Source: an uncultured Methylococcaceae bacterium
Lineage (GTDB): Bacteria > Pseudomonadota > Gammaproteobacteria > Methylococcales > Methylomonadaceae
NCBI GenBank assembly: GCA_903918335.1
Contig: CAIXDX010000261.1
Span: 1 to 37,118, forward strand
Direction: 5' to 3'
Length of the DNA stretch: 37,118 bases
Shown: in pieces, positions 28,497-37,118 of the stretch
Layout of the letters: each line of letters begins with the position of its first letter
Position numbering within the stretch: the first letter of the stretch is position 1
Position numbers and translations under genes: made by a program
The notes under the pieces: generated by a model
What the model was told of the DNA's origin: nothing
Seen by the model: only the letters and a program-made list of their open reading frames with translations
The model's database searches: none

Positions 28497-29213
28497 ATGT
28501 TTTTACAAGATTTTTATAATACCACCGATCAAAATATTACGATTACCGCAGAACAAGCCAGTACCTTTGCTAAAGAAATTGCACATGATTTCAACCCGTT
28601 ACATGATGTAGATGCTAAGCGCTATTGTGTTCCAGGAGATTTATTATTCTCTCTCGCTTTAGAAAAGTACGGACTTAGCCAACAAATGTACTTTACCTTT
28701 GCGGGTATGGTTGGGCATGATGTGTTATTAAATTTTCCTGAAACTGATGCAACACACATTGATATTAACGACAACCAAGGTAAAACCTACTTACAGGTCG
28801 AACGTTCAGGTGATGTAACTCACAATACGAGTTTAATCGAAAGCTTTATACGTGATTATGTTGCATTCTCTGGTCAAAACTTCCCCTATGTTTTGGTCCC
28901 CTTATTAGAGCAAGAAAAAGTAATGTTTAATCTGAGTCGCCCTTTAGTGATTTATGAAAGCATGACACTGTCTTTTGATCATCTAGATTTTAAAGAAGCG
29001 TCAGTAGAAATGTTAGAGCCAAAAATAGAAGTGGATGGTAAACGCGCTACGGCCTTTTTACACTTCCAAATCAATGCAGAGAATGCAATTGTAGGTAAAG
29101 GCTTTAAGAAATTGGCTATTAGTGTACCTAACGCTTATGAAGCAGAACCTATGCAAGCGTTTGTTAATGAATACCTCAATAGGAAAAATACTTACTTAGG
29201 GAATTTAAAGTAA
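28497..29213 (+). CDS. DUF3581 domain-containing protein
   Basis: AKEIAHDFNPLHDVDAKRYCVPGDLLFSLAL...FAGMVGHDVLLNF. Confidence 0.82.
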   Translation: MFLQDFYNTTDQNITITAEQASTFAKEIAHDFNPLHDVDAKRYCVPGDLLFSLALEKYGLSQQMYFTFAGMVGHDVLLNFPETDATHIDINDNQGKTYLQVERSGDVTHNTSLIESFIRDYVAFSGQNFPYVLVPLLEQEKVMFNLSRPLVIYESMTLSFDHLDFKEASVEMLEPKIEVDGKRATAFLHFQINAENAIVGKGFKKLAISVPNAYEAEPMQAFVNEYLNRKNTYLGNLK

Positions 29214-29699
29214 TTCAGTAAACCACTCAGTTAAATCACGCGTGTCGCCTAAAGCATTTAGGCGACGATCAATAGTGTCATGATTGCCCCACACCACATC
29301 GGCTAATGCTCCCTGCTCTACCTCAGTTTTAATTTCGTTACAATACAGTCCTAAATGTCTCTGCACATAAAAACCATAGGTACGGCAAGCAACGGGGCGA
29401 TATTCATAAAGACTGCATGCGCCTGCTGATTCATTTAACAAGGGACATACGACTGGTCGTGTTTTCTGTTCTGCCAAAGCTCGCATTTTTTTCCTGACGA
29501 CTTCCAATTGCTCAGGCGACAATGTCAATAAACCGACTTTTAGCAAATCCCATTCAGTACGGGTTAAGGATGGAATTTCTGCAAGTCGCCGACAACAAAG
29601 ATCGCAACCCATGCGACACTGCCAATCGGAGTGATGTTCGCGAATATCATTGACACGCTCATCAATATCTTGATGGAGTTGAAACAAAGGCTGCATCAA
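29205..29699 (-). CDS. YkgJ family cysteine cluster protein (putative Zn/Fe chelating)
   Basis: CRMGCDLCCRR...CPLL...CSLYEYRPVACRTYGF. Confidence 0.9.
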   Translation of the reverse strand: MMQPLFQLHQDIDERVNDIREHHSDWQCRMGCDLCCRRLAEIPSLTRTEWDLLKVGLLTLSPEQLEVVRKKMRALAEQKTRPVVCPLLNESAGACSLYEYRPVACRTYGFYVQRHLGLYCNEIKTEVEQGALADVVWGNHDTIDRRLNALGDTRDLTEWFTELL

Positions 29700-30460
29700 T
29701 TTTTAATGCCCACACCTTTATGTAACATGATCAAACAAACAGAAATAAGTAATACCGTTGAACAACCGGTAATCATATATGCTAGCTCAATATTGACATC
29801 AGACACACCAATCAAACCGTAGCGGAAGGTGTTAACCATATACAAAATAGGATTGCATTTCGATAGCGTTTGCCAAAGGTTGGGTAACATATCAACCGAA
29901 AAAAACACACCACCCAAATAGCTTAAAGGGGTTAATACAAAGTTAGGAATAATAGAGATGTCATCAAAACTCTCTGCCAAGATAGCGTTGATAAATCCCG
30001 CCAAAGCAAAGAGCACCGATGTTAAGAAAGCAATACTCAAAGCAATTAAATAATTGTGTATCTCGATATGAGCAAACAACAAAGAGATCAGCGCCACTAC
30101 AAAACCAACCAACAAACCTCTAATGACCCCACCACTGATATAGCCGGCTAAAATAACCCAATTAGGCACGGGGGCAACGAGTAACTCTTCAATATTGCGC
30201 TGAAATTTTGTGGAATAAAAAGAAGATACTACATTGGCATAAGAATGACTAATCACCGACATTAAAATAACGCCCGGCACGATATAGTTCATATAACTAG
30301 CACCGTCCACAGTGCCAATTCGAGAGCCGATGAGTTCACCAAAGATTAAAAAATACAAAGCCGTGGTGATTGCAGGCGGCAATAAAGTTTGCGGCCAAAT
30401 GCGTACGAAGCGAACAATTTCCTTAAATATAATTGTTCTTAATGGAATCAATACATTCAT
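29696..30460 (-). CDS. yadH: ABC-2 type transporter permease (YadH-like)
   Basis: ALYFLIFGELIGSRIG...YIVPGVILMSVI; adjacent to its ATPase. Confidence 0.88.
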   Translation of the reverse strand: MNVLIPLRTIIFKEIVRFVRIWPQTLLPPAITTALYFLIFGELIGSRIGTVDGASYMNYIVPGVILMSVISHSYANVVSSFYSTKFQRNIEELLVAPVPNWVILAGYISGGVIRGLLVGFVVALISLLFAHIEIHNYLIALSIAFLTSVLFALAGFINAILAESFDDISIIPNFVLTPLSYLGGVFFSVDMLPNLWQTLSKCNPILYMVNTFRYGLIGVSDVNIELAYMITGCSTVLLISVCLIMLHKGVGIKN

Positions 30461-31386
30461 CAGTTCACCCCTTCAGACGTTGAATCAATTAAGTTTAAAA
30501 AGAGTTGCTCCAAGCGATTAGTTTTATTTTTTAAACTGACCACTCTTATATTCAAACTGCTTAATTGATTAAACAAGGCATTTAAACCAATTTCTTTAGG
30601 TACCAACACATTTAAAACTTTATCTGACACCTGCTCTATTTGATAACCAGAGATAACCGGCGTTGTTTGCAAAGGTTGCGATAAATCTAAGACAAAATGA
30701 TCAACATGTAAGCGTGCTAATAAACTCACCATATCAGAATGCTCAACGATATTACCTTGATCAATAATAGCGATATTACGGCATAAACTTTCGGCTTCTT
30801 CAAGATAGTGTGTCGTTAAAATGATAGTCGTCCCATTGTCATTCAGGGTTTGCATCATCTTCCACATTGAGCGTCTAATTTCGATATCAACACCAGCCGT
30901 TGGTTCATCCAAAATTAATAATTTAGGTTCATGCACCATAGCCCGAGCAATCATTACCCGACGCTTCATTCCACCGGACAAACGACGCGAAACAGTATCT
31001 CGCTTATCCCATAAATCCATTTGCTTTAAACAAATTTCAGTACGCTCTAAGGCCTGTTTACGGGGTATGCCATAATAACCCGCCTGATTAAATACGATAG
31101 CTTTAACCGTATCAAACTGATTAAAATTGATTTCTTGGGGCACAACGCCTAAACAACTTTTTGCCTGTTCACGATCTTTATGCAAATCATGTCCAAAAAT
31201 ATTAACAGAGCCACTCGTACTATTAACCAATGAACTAATGATGCCAATAGCAGTAGATTTACCTGCGCCATTGGGACCTAACAAAGCAAAAAAATCACCT
31301 TGATCTACGTCTAGGTTAATTCCTTTTAATGCTTCAAAACCATTATTGTAGATTTTTCGCAAATTACGTATCGATAATGCATTCAT
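30460..31386 (-). CDS. yadG: ABC transporter ATP-binding protein (YadG-like)
   Basis: GPNGAGKSTAIGIISSLVN, LSGGMKRRVMIARAMVHEPKLLILDEPTAGVDIEIRRSMW. Confidence 0.92.
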   Translation of the reverse strand: MNALSIRNLRKIYNNGFEALKGINLDVDQGDFFALLGPNGAGKSTAIGIISSLVNSTSGSVNIFGHDLHKDREQAKSCLGVVPQEINFNQFDTVKAIVFNQAGYYGIPRKQALERTEICLKQMDLWDKRDTVSRRLSGGMKRRVMIARAMVHEPKLLILDEPTAGVDIEIRRSMWKMMQTLNDNGTTIILTTHYLEEAESLCRNIAIIDQGNIVEHSDMVSLLARLHVDHFVLDLSQPLQTTPVISGYQIEQVSDKVLNVLVPKEIGLNALFNQLSSLNIRVVSLKNKTNRLEQLFLNLIDSTSEGVN

Positions 31387-31435
31387 ATTGAAACTAACAC
31401 TTAACGGGAGCCAATAAATAAGTTAAATTAGACTA

Positions 31436-31466
31436 GTGACATAAATAGCGCAGCGCTTAAGGTCAC
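31436..31466. promoter_or_regulatory. nested dyad in divergent ppx/ABC promoter region
   Basis: GTGAC (31436-31440)...AGCGC-A-GCGCT (31447-31457)...GTCAC (31462-31466). Confidence 0.4.
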
Positions 31467-31525
31467 ATTAAAAACCAACGAATTTTAACAGATATTAATA
31501 CGCTTAGTACAAAACTGGATATTAC

Positions 31526-33025
31526 GTGCCTATAAAACCACCCGAAATGGTCGCCGCTGTAGACCTTGGTTCGAACAGCTTCCACATGATCGTTTGCAGC
31601 CTAAAAGATGGCGCACCTCAAACGATTGACCGATTAAGAGAAATGGTGAGACTCGCCTCGGGGCTTGATGAATATAAAATATTAGATGAGCCCACTCAAC
31701 AAAGAGCCTTAGCTTGCTTAGAGCGCTTTGGCCAAAGAATCAGCCACTTCCCAAAAGGTAGTGTGCGAATCGTGGGTACTAATACCTTACGCACCGCAGT
31801 CAATTCAAAAGACTTTTTATTAAAAGCAGAACAGGCATTAAATCACCCGATCGATATCATTTCAGGTATAGAGGAAGCACGTTTAATTTATCTAGGCGTT
31901 TCTTACAGCTTAAGCAGTAACGCCAAATTACGTCTAGTCATGGATATTGGTGGCGGCAGTACAGAATACATTATCGGTACAGGCGATACACCACAAGAAA
32001 AAGAAAGCTTACACATGGGCTGTGTCACTGTCAGCAATCTTTTTTTCAATGAAGGCAAACTATCCAGAAGCGCTTTTAATAAAGCGACACTTTATGCACA
32101 ACAAAAACTGGAACCTTTCCAAAGAAAATTTCATCATCAAAACTGGGATGAAGCCATTGGCGCTTCAGGTAGTTTGCGATCTATTGCAAAAGTCCTAAAA
32201 TCGACTGGCTGGAGCAATAATGGTATTACCCGTGCAGGGCTAGAAAAGTTAGCGGAACACTTAACCCAATGTACTCACATCAATGAATTAAATCTACCTG
32301 ATCTTGATCCAGAACGCTTACCGGTATTTCCAGGTGGCTTGGCTATTGTCTATGCAACTTTCAAAAGCTTAGGCATCGAGCAAATGACAGTGTCTGATGG
32401 CGCATTAAGAGAGGGTCTAATACTCGACTTAGTCGGTAGAATCTATGATGAGGATATGCGTTCCGTCACCGTTAAGTCAGTGGTTGAACGTTATCATACT
32501 GATAAAAAACAAGCCGGTCGAATCAAAGATACCATTACAGTGTTGTTAACCCAATTAAAAGAAAACTGTCATTGGGCGATGAATGAAAACTGCATCCAAT
32601 ACTTAAACTGGGCCGCAGACTTGCATGAGATTGGTATTGATATAGCGCATAGTCAATATCATAAACACGGGGCTTATATTATTGAGAATGGCGATTTAGC
32701 AGGCTTCTCAAATCAAGACCAACGTGTCTTATCGACACTCGTTAGGTATCATAGACGCAAAATCAATCCTAATGCTTACACAGAATTACCCACCCCTTGG
32801 TCAGAGTTAGCCCCTTATCTAACCGTTGTTTTAAGATTAGCTGTTTTACTGCATCGTAATCGTTTAGAGCAAGCCTTACCTGACATTAAAATTAGCTTAT
32901 TGAAAAATAAATTCTATTTACAATTCCCAGAACTCTACTTAGAACAATCACCGCTCACCCGAGCTGATTTAATACTTGAGGCTGACTACTTAAAAGCAGC
33001 GGGCTTTAAATTGGATTTTATATAG
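31526..33025 (+). CDS. ppx: exopolyphosphatase (Ppx/GppA)
   Basis: GTG start; AAVDLGSNSFHMIV, VMDIGGGSTEYIIG, C-terminal HD-like region. Confidence 0.94.
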   Translation: MPIKPPEMVAAVDLGSNSFHMIVCSLKDGAPQTIDRLREMVRLASGLDEYKILDEPTQQRALACLERFGQRISHFPKGSVRIVGTNTLRTAVNSKDFLLKAEQALNHPIDIISGIEEARLIYLGVSYSLSSNAKLRLVMDIGGGSTEYIIGTGDTPQEKESLHMGCVTVSNLFFNEGKLSRSAFNKATLYAQQKLEPFQRKFHHQNWDEAIGASGSLRSIAKVLKSTGWSNNGITRAGLEKLAEHLTQCTHINELNLPDLDPERLPVFPGGLAIVYATFKSLGIEQMTVSDGALREGLILDLVGRIYDEDMRSVTVKSVVERYHTDKKQAGRIKDTITVLLTQLKENCHWAMNENCIQYLNWAADLHEIGIDIAHSQYHKHGAYIIENGDLAGFSNQDQRVLSTLVRYHRRKINPNAYTELPTPWSELAPYLTVVLRLAVLLHRNRLEQALPDIKISLLKNKFYLQFPELYLEQSPLTRADLILEADYLKAAGFKLDFI

Positions 33026-33035
33026 CGCTATCAAA

Positions 33036-34304
33036 ATGAAACTAATACTAAGGCTCTTTACATATACATTAAGCACCTTAGTATTACTTTGTCTAATAGT
33101 TGTCATTTTTGGTGTCAGTAATGAACCTGAGGAGGCCATCGGTTGGACACTAACCCCGGATGATATTGGCCGAGCCAAGAAGATACTTCATGAAGGCGCC
33201 AAAACCAAGCCTGATGAAGTGGGTACCATTGAACTAACGAAAGATGATTTAAATCTTGCGACCAATTATCTATTAAATCGCTACATTCAAAGCGCAGTAA
33301 AGATAGAGCTAAAAAACAACGCAGTCAGATTTAGCGTCACTATGACCCTGCCCCACAAAAATATTCTGGGTCAGTACGTCAATATCAGTTTTAAATTAGG
33401 CAATGAAAAACCCACTGATCGACCAAAATTGACTAAATTTAAAGCGGGGGCCCTTATACTACCAGCCAGATTGGCGGCATTTATCATTGATACTGTCATT
33501 CATAATACACAGCTCAAAAACTACTATTTATTAGCGATAAACCCCCTTAAGTCGGTTGATATTAATGAACAGAGAGTGATAATTTCATATTACTCAAGTA
33601 AAGAAACCCGTATGCGTGCCGGCAATATCCTGACGCAAAATACCAATAACTCACCCGAGCTTAATATTTATCAACAAAAAATCAATGAAATTGTCAATCA
33701 ACATGATCCCGCGTGGCGGCTGTCTCTTGCCGACCTATTAAAATCAACTTTTCAACTCGCATTTGAGCGGTCAACTGTTGATACGGCTATTAGTGAGAAC
33801 AAACTCGCCATTATGGCAGTCAATAACTATGTCAATCACAAAGAACCTAAAGGTTTTTTAACGCCACCCACGGCTAATAACATAACCGAAAAATACTATC
33901 CGGCTTTTTTATATAAACGCGCAGACTTGGCTCAGCATTTTATAGGCTCAGCAGCTATTACTGCATCGACGGGAAGAGAGGTGGCTAAGGTAATGGGCGA
34001 AGAAAAAGAACTGAGTGATGCCAATGGTGGATCAGGCTTTAGCTTTATTGATTTAACGGCTGATAAAGCGGGGACAAAGTTTGGAGAAATAACTACTTCA
34101 AGTCCAGAGAATGCCCGTAAAGCGCAAAAGGCCATTGCAGAGATTAAAGACTACAGCGACTTTATGCCAGATCCTAGAGACTTACCAGAACACATGAATG
34201 AAGCAGAATTTAAAGATAAGTATGGCTCCATAGAAAGCCCTGTATATAAAGAGTTATCAAAAGAAATTGATAACCGAATTTCTAAAATGCTTTTGTATCA
34301 ATAA
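33036..34304 (+). CDS. hypothetical signal-anchored protein downstream of ppx
   Basis: N-terminal TM (LSTLVLLCLIVVIFGV) and long extracytoplasmic region; 10 nt after ppx. Confidence 0.65.
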   Translation: MKLILRLFTYTLSTLVLLCLIVVIFGVSNEPEEAIGWTLTPDDIGRAKKILHEGAKTKPDEVGTIELTKDDLNLATNYLLNRYIQSAVKIELKNNAVRFSVTMTLPHKNILGQYVNISFKLGNEKPTDRPKLTKFKAGALILPARLAAFIIDTVIHNTQLKNYYLLAINPLKSVDINEQRVIISYYSSKETRMRAGNILTQNTNNSPELNIYQQKINEIVNQHDPAWRLSLADLLKSTFQLAFERSTVDTAISENKLAIMAVNNYVNHKEPKGFLTPPTANNITEKYYPAFLYKRADLAQHFIGSAAITASTGREVAKVMGEEKELSDANGGSGFSFIDLTADKAGTKFGEITTSSPENARKAQKAIAEIKDYSDFMPDPRDLPEHMNEAEFKDKYGSIESPVYKELSKEIDNRISKMLLYQ

Positions 34305-34306
34305 AC

Positions 34307-34399
34307 TTACCGTCTTTTACCGGCTATATAACCCAAAAAGGTAGAAACAATAAAACAAACTAAAATAATCCATGGAAAAAAAGTATCTGCAACGCTCAT
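34307..34399 (-). CDS. 30-aa single-TM small membrane protein (not in ORF track)
   Basis: MSVADTFFPWIILVCFIVSTFLGYIAGKRR; AGGG Shine-Dalgarno-like sequence 7 nt upstream of ATG. Confidence 0.6.
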   Translation of the reverse strand: MSVADTFFPWIILVCFIVSTFLGYIAGKRR

Positions 34400-34475
34400 A
34401 TTAGTACCCTATAAAATAAAGTTATATTTATAACAATTAGATATGACATCTGTATTAACTCATATCATGAGGACA

Positions 34476-34985
34476 CTATATCAAATATTCCGCCACGAAC
34501 TCAGCAAAAACAGCTTGATCATCATGCTTAATTGAACTTTGTAATTTTTTTTCTGTGAGTTCATCAATATCATCCAAATAGTCTTCTCTAAACTCTTCCC
34601 GCAAATATCGAGACCATTCAGTCTTGTTCTTGCACAAACTTTTAAAAGAACCCATAAATTGAATCTGAAATTGTATCTCAGCCAGTAAATCATTGAGGTC
34701 AGTTAACAAACTTTCATCATCCATAGAAATGGCGTCACTATCTGGCAAAAGCTTAACTATCTCTGCTTTAACTAAATCTCTAGACGCTTTATCCCCTTCT
34801 GATAAAGCATCAATCAAATCACACTGTAATGCCTGTAACAATTCATTTGCAGTGGCATACCAAAAGAAACTACCGCCGGCACTCTCATCATAAACATCTT
34901 CTAGAAAGAAACCATACGGAAACTCTAATGGATTTCTGCCTAACGCGGCTTCTAACGCTTCTAATAATTTTGCTTGGGTATCCAT
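34476..34985 (-). CDS. hypothetical acidic protein
   Basis: Acidic soluble ORF, tightly spaced after the methyltransferase gene; MDTQAK start preferred. Confidence 0.65.
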   Translation of the reverse strand: MDTQAKLLEALEAALGRNPLEFPYGFFLEDVYDESAGGSFFWYATANELLQALQCDLIDALSEGDKASRDLVKAEIVKLLPDSDAISMDDESLLTDLNDLLAEIQFQIQFMGSFKSLCKNKTEWSRYLREEFREDYLDDIDELTEKKLQSSIKHDDQAVFAEFVAEYLI

Positions 34986-34998
34986 TTGTATCAACCGT

Positions 34999-35619
34999 CT
35001 AAAAAAGAATGGGAAATAATTTATAACGCACTTTGAGTTTATACTCTCGATAAAGAGGATCTAAAGAGAGATGTTTTTCTTCACTCACTATGCGTAAATA
35101 CAAAAACAGCATTGAGACCCCATAAAAAACACCATTGACTATTGTCGTATTAGTTAACAGATAGCCCAAAAATGTTAAACAGTAACTCGCATAAATAGGA
35201 TGTCTTACAAAACGATACATCCAAGCTGTTTTAATTTTTCTATTGGCGGCGATTATAGCAAAACTGCGATTAAGCGATAGTACACTCATCATTTGTATGA
35301 TTGCACCGGTAATTATCAGGGTATTAGCAATAGGTAATAATCCCCATTCCGCAGGGCGAAAAAATAAGGGTGCGAATGTTCCCACGATAGCGACGAACCA
35401 ATCATACATATTGACTGATAGTGTTTGCGGCTTAGTCCGAAAAATAAATAAAAACACGATAATTGATTCAGCAATTGCAAAAATCAGCATCGCGATGTGA
35501 TGCGTATTTAAAAAGTTTTGTAAATGCGCATAAGCAAACAACAGATATATAAAGGCGAATATAACGCTACTAATAATATGCGCCCATCGCGATCTAAGCA
35601 ATCTTATAAAAACATTCAT
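34999..35619 (-). CDS. isoprenylcysteine carboxyl methyltransferase-like membrane methyltransferase
   Basis: Multi-TM, YRFVRHPIYASYCLTFLGYLL and C-terminal EEKHLSLDPLYREYKLKVRYKLFP. Confidence 0.85.
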   Translation of the reverse strand: MNVFIRLLRSRWAHIISSVIFAFIYLLFAYAHLQNFLNTHHIAMLIFAIAESIIVFLFIFRTKPQTLSVNMYDWFVAIVGTFAPLFFRPAEWGLLPIANTLIITGAIIQMMSVLSLNRSFAIIAANRKIKTAWMYRFVRHPIYASYCLTFLGYLLTNTTIVNGVFYGVSMLFLYLRIVSEEKHLSLDPLYREYKLKVRYKLFPILF

Positions 35620-35643
35620 TGTCTTCAGAACTTAACAGACAAT

Positions 35644-36822
35644 TTAGAAACCTAAGAAACTAAAAAAACCTTCCTTCTTAGCTTCAAATTCAACTTGACC
35701 CACCACTTTTGCCAATACTCTTAAATCATGGGCAATGGTTGAGTTCTCGCTAGTTTCACACAGCGGTACACCCACATTAGCAGCGGATTCTACCCGCTCA
35801 AAATCATTGACTATCGTATACACATTATTATGATTAAGTAGACTTTTTAAATCTTCGACACGAAGACTATTTTTTGGATCATAGCGATTGATCACAATGA
35901 CAATTTTTTCTAAGGGGATATCCAGCTCTTTATTAAGCACTTGAATCAAACGCCGACCATCTCTATATTGCGCTAAATTTTGTTGAATAACCAAAACAAT
36001 TTGATCGGCCTGATTCATGACTAAACTTGATAAAGGATCAATTAAGCGCGGTAAATCAATGACAATCTGATTAAAATTAAGCTTTAGAAGATCCAATAAT
36101 TTTTTGAGCTTAGAGATATTTAACTCACCCGGCAATAGTATTTCAGTCGGTGATGGTAACAATAAACTTAAACTATCATCATACTTTAATAGATACGCTT
36201 CTAAAGACACTACATCTAAATCATCAACCGCATTCACCGCTTGGGTCAGGGTATATTTAGGCATCTGATCAAAGTTCAGTCCAATCGTACCAAACTGTAA
36301 ATCTAGATCCACTAGCGCTACCCTTAATTGGGCTTCTCTGGAAAGAATATAAGCCACATTACTGGCTATAAAACTAGAACCACTTCCCCCCTTAGCATTA
36401 ATAAATACATTTAAACGATTAAGTGTAGTCGTGTTAATACTTTGAGTAATATTTTTTTTAATATTATTAAAAACATCAACCAGTCTGTCTTGATAATGTT
36501 TCTCATCGATAAAGTCTTTTACACCTGCGCGGAGAGCACGGGTTAATAATTCCACATTACTCTGATCACCGATGATAATCATGGACGATTTTTTTTCAGC
36601 TAAACCTTCTAAATAGGCTAGTTCTTGTAAGGCATTGCTATCTAAATTAACCACAACGATACTATTTTCATCGTTAATATTTTGACTTATGGCGTCAACA
36701 ATATTAGTACTACAAAGCACTTTATTTTTGCGCGTCACTAAATCAGACAGCAAACTATATTGCTTATCCAATACATCATCGTCAACGCCAATTAAAATCA
36801 AATTAACTTTATTTAATTCCAT
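35644..36822 (-). CDS. TadZ/CpaE-like pilus assembly ATPase with pseudo-receiver N-terminus
   Basis: NAKGGSGSSFIASNVAYILS, VDLDLQFGTIGLNFD, IDLPRLIDPLSSLVMNQADQIVLV; start at internal Met (MELNKVNLILIGVDD). Confidence 0.85.
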   Translation of the reverse strand: MELNKVNLILIGVDDDVLDKQYSLLSDLVTRKNKVLCSTNIVDAISQNINDENSIVVVNLDSNALQELAYLEGLAEKKSSMIIIGDQSNVELLTRALRAGVKDFIDEKHYQDRLVDVFNNIKKNITQSINTTTLNRLNVFINAKGGSGSSFIASNVAYILSREAQLRVALVDLDLQFGTIGLNFDQMPKYTLTQAVNAVDDLDVVSLEAYLLKYDDSLSLLLPSPTEILLPGELNISKLKKLLDLLKLNFNQIVIDLPRLIDPLSSLVMNQADQIVLVIQQNLAQYRDGRRLIQVLNKELDIPLEKIVIVINRYDPKNSLRVEDLKSLLNHNNVYTIVNDFERVESAANVGVPLCETSENSTIAHDLRVLAKVVGQVEFEAKKEGFFSFLGF

Positions 36823-36869
36823 GCTGATTATCTTATCTCGTGACTCTTCAAAGGTGTAATATCCATACT

Positions 36870-37118
36870 CTAGTAGGTAGTAGGGTTGCCCCAATAGTTA
36901 ACTAACTTGGGTGGCTTATTAGCGCCGTCACTCGGTCCTGTACCACCCGAACCAGACAACTGACAATTACTCAGATTATTACCACCCATGGCCACCATCT
37001 GTGCCGTAATCGTTTTAGCACCTTGTTTTGCACTTAAAATATGCATACATCCAAATGCTGTAATTGGCGTCGGCTGCAGACCACCGCTTGTAGGTAAGGT
37101 ATCGCAGTTGGGCGTTGA
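36870..37118 (-). CDS. C-terminal fragment of a protein running off the window, possibly CpaD/RcpB-like or other Tad component
   Basis: Open minus frame from the edge: STPNCDTLPTSGGLQPTPITAFGCMHILSAKQGAKTITAQMVAMGGNNLSNCQLSGSGGTGPSDGANKPPKLVNYWGNPTTY*. Confidence 0.6.
   Translation of the reverse strand, partial: STPNCDTLPTSGGLQPTPITAFGCMHILSAKQGAKTITAQMVAMGGNNLSNCQLSGSGGTGPSDGANKPPKLVNYWGNPTTY

Noticed and set aside
36823-36894. N-terminal extension MGQPYYLLEYGYYTFEESRDKIIS of the TadZ ORF
   Set aside because: Overlaps the C-terminus of the upstream edge CDS; internal Met at 36822 matches the start of the pseudo-receiver domain
1-37118. CRISPR arrays, tRNA/rRNA genes, IS elements or prophage
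   Set aside because: No regularly spaced repeats, transposase or integrase motifs, or structural RNA signatures were seen on either strand

Overview
This 37 kb low-GC window looks like a gammaproteobacterial chromosome segment, possibly Methylococcales-like (taxonomy is inference only). Most of it is ordinary core genome: CPBP protease, ycgL, dcd, mrp/apbC, metG, plsC, gmhB, glyS, glyQ, slyD, DUF815 and DUF2956 genes, YkgJ-type Cys-cluster protein, yadG/yadH-like ABC exporter, and ppx. The accessory parts are: (i) a ~719-aa protein with an apparently degenerate Fic-like N-terminal domain and a zeta-toxin-like P-loop kinase domain; (ii) two tripartite RND efflux operons (OMF-MFP-RND) facing each other, with a secreted RNase T2 gene between them that overlaps the opposing pump gene at the stop codon; (iii) a 2OG-Fe(II) oxygenase followed by a short SelO C-terminal remnant; (iv) a cytochrome c6-like protein; (v) a TadZ/CpaE-type ATPase at the right edge with an isoprenylcysteine methyltransferase-like gene and an unknown acidic protein. 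Reading the gaps also gave one convincing unlisted 30-aa membrane micro-ORF (34307-34399, minus), a C-terminal CDS fragment at the right edge missing from the ORF track, and several dyad-symmetric intergenic elements. No CRISPR array, tRNA, rRNA, IS element or prophage was recognised. All family calls come from reading motifs by eye; no database search was run.
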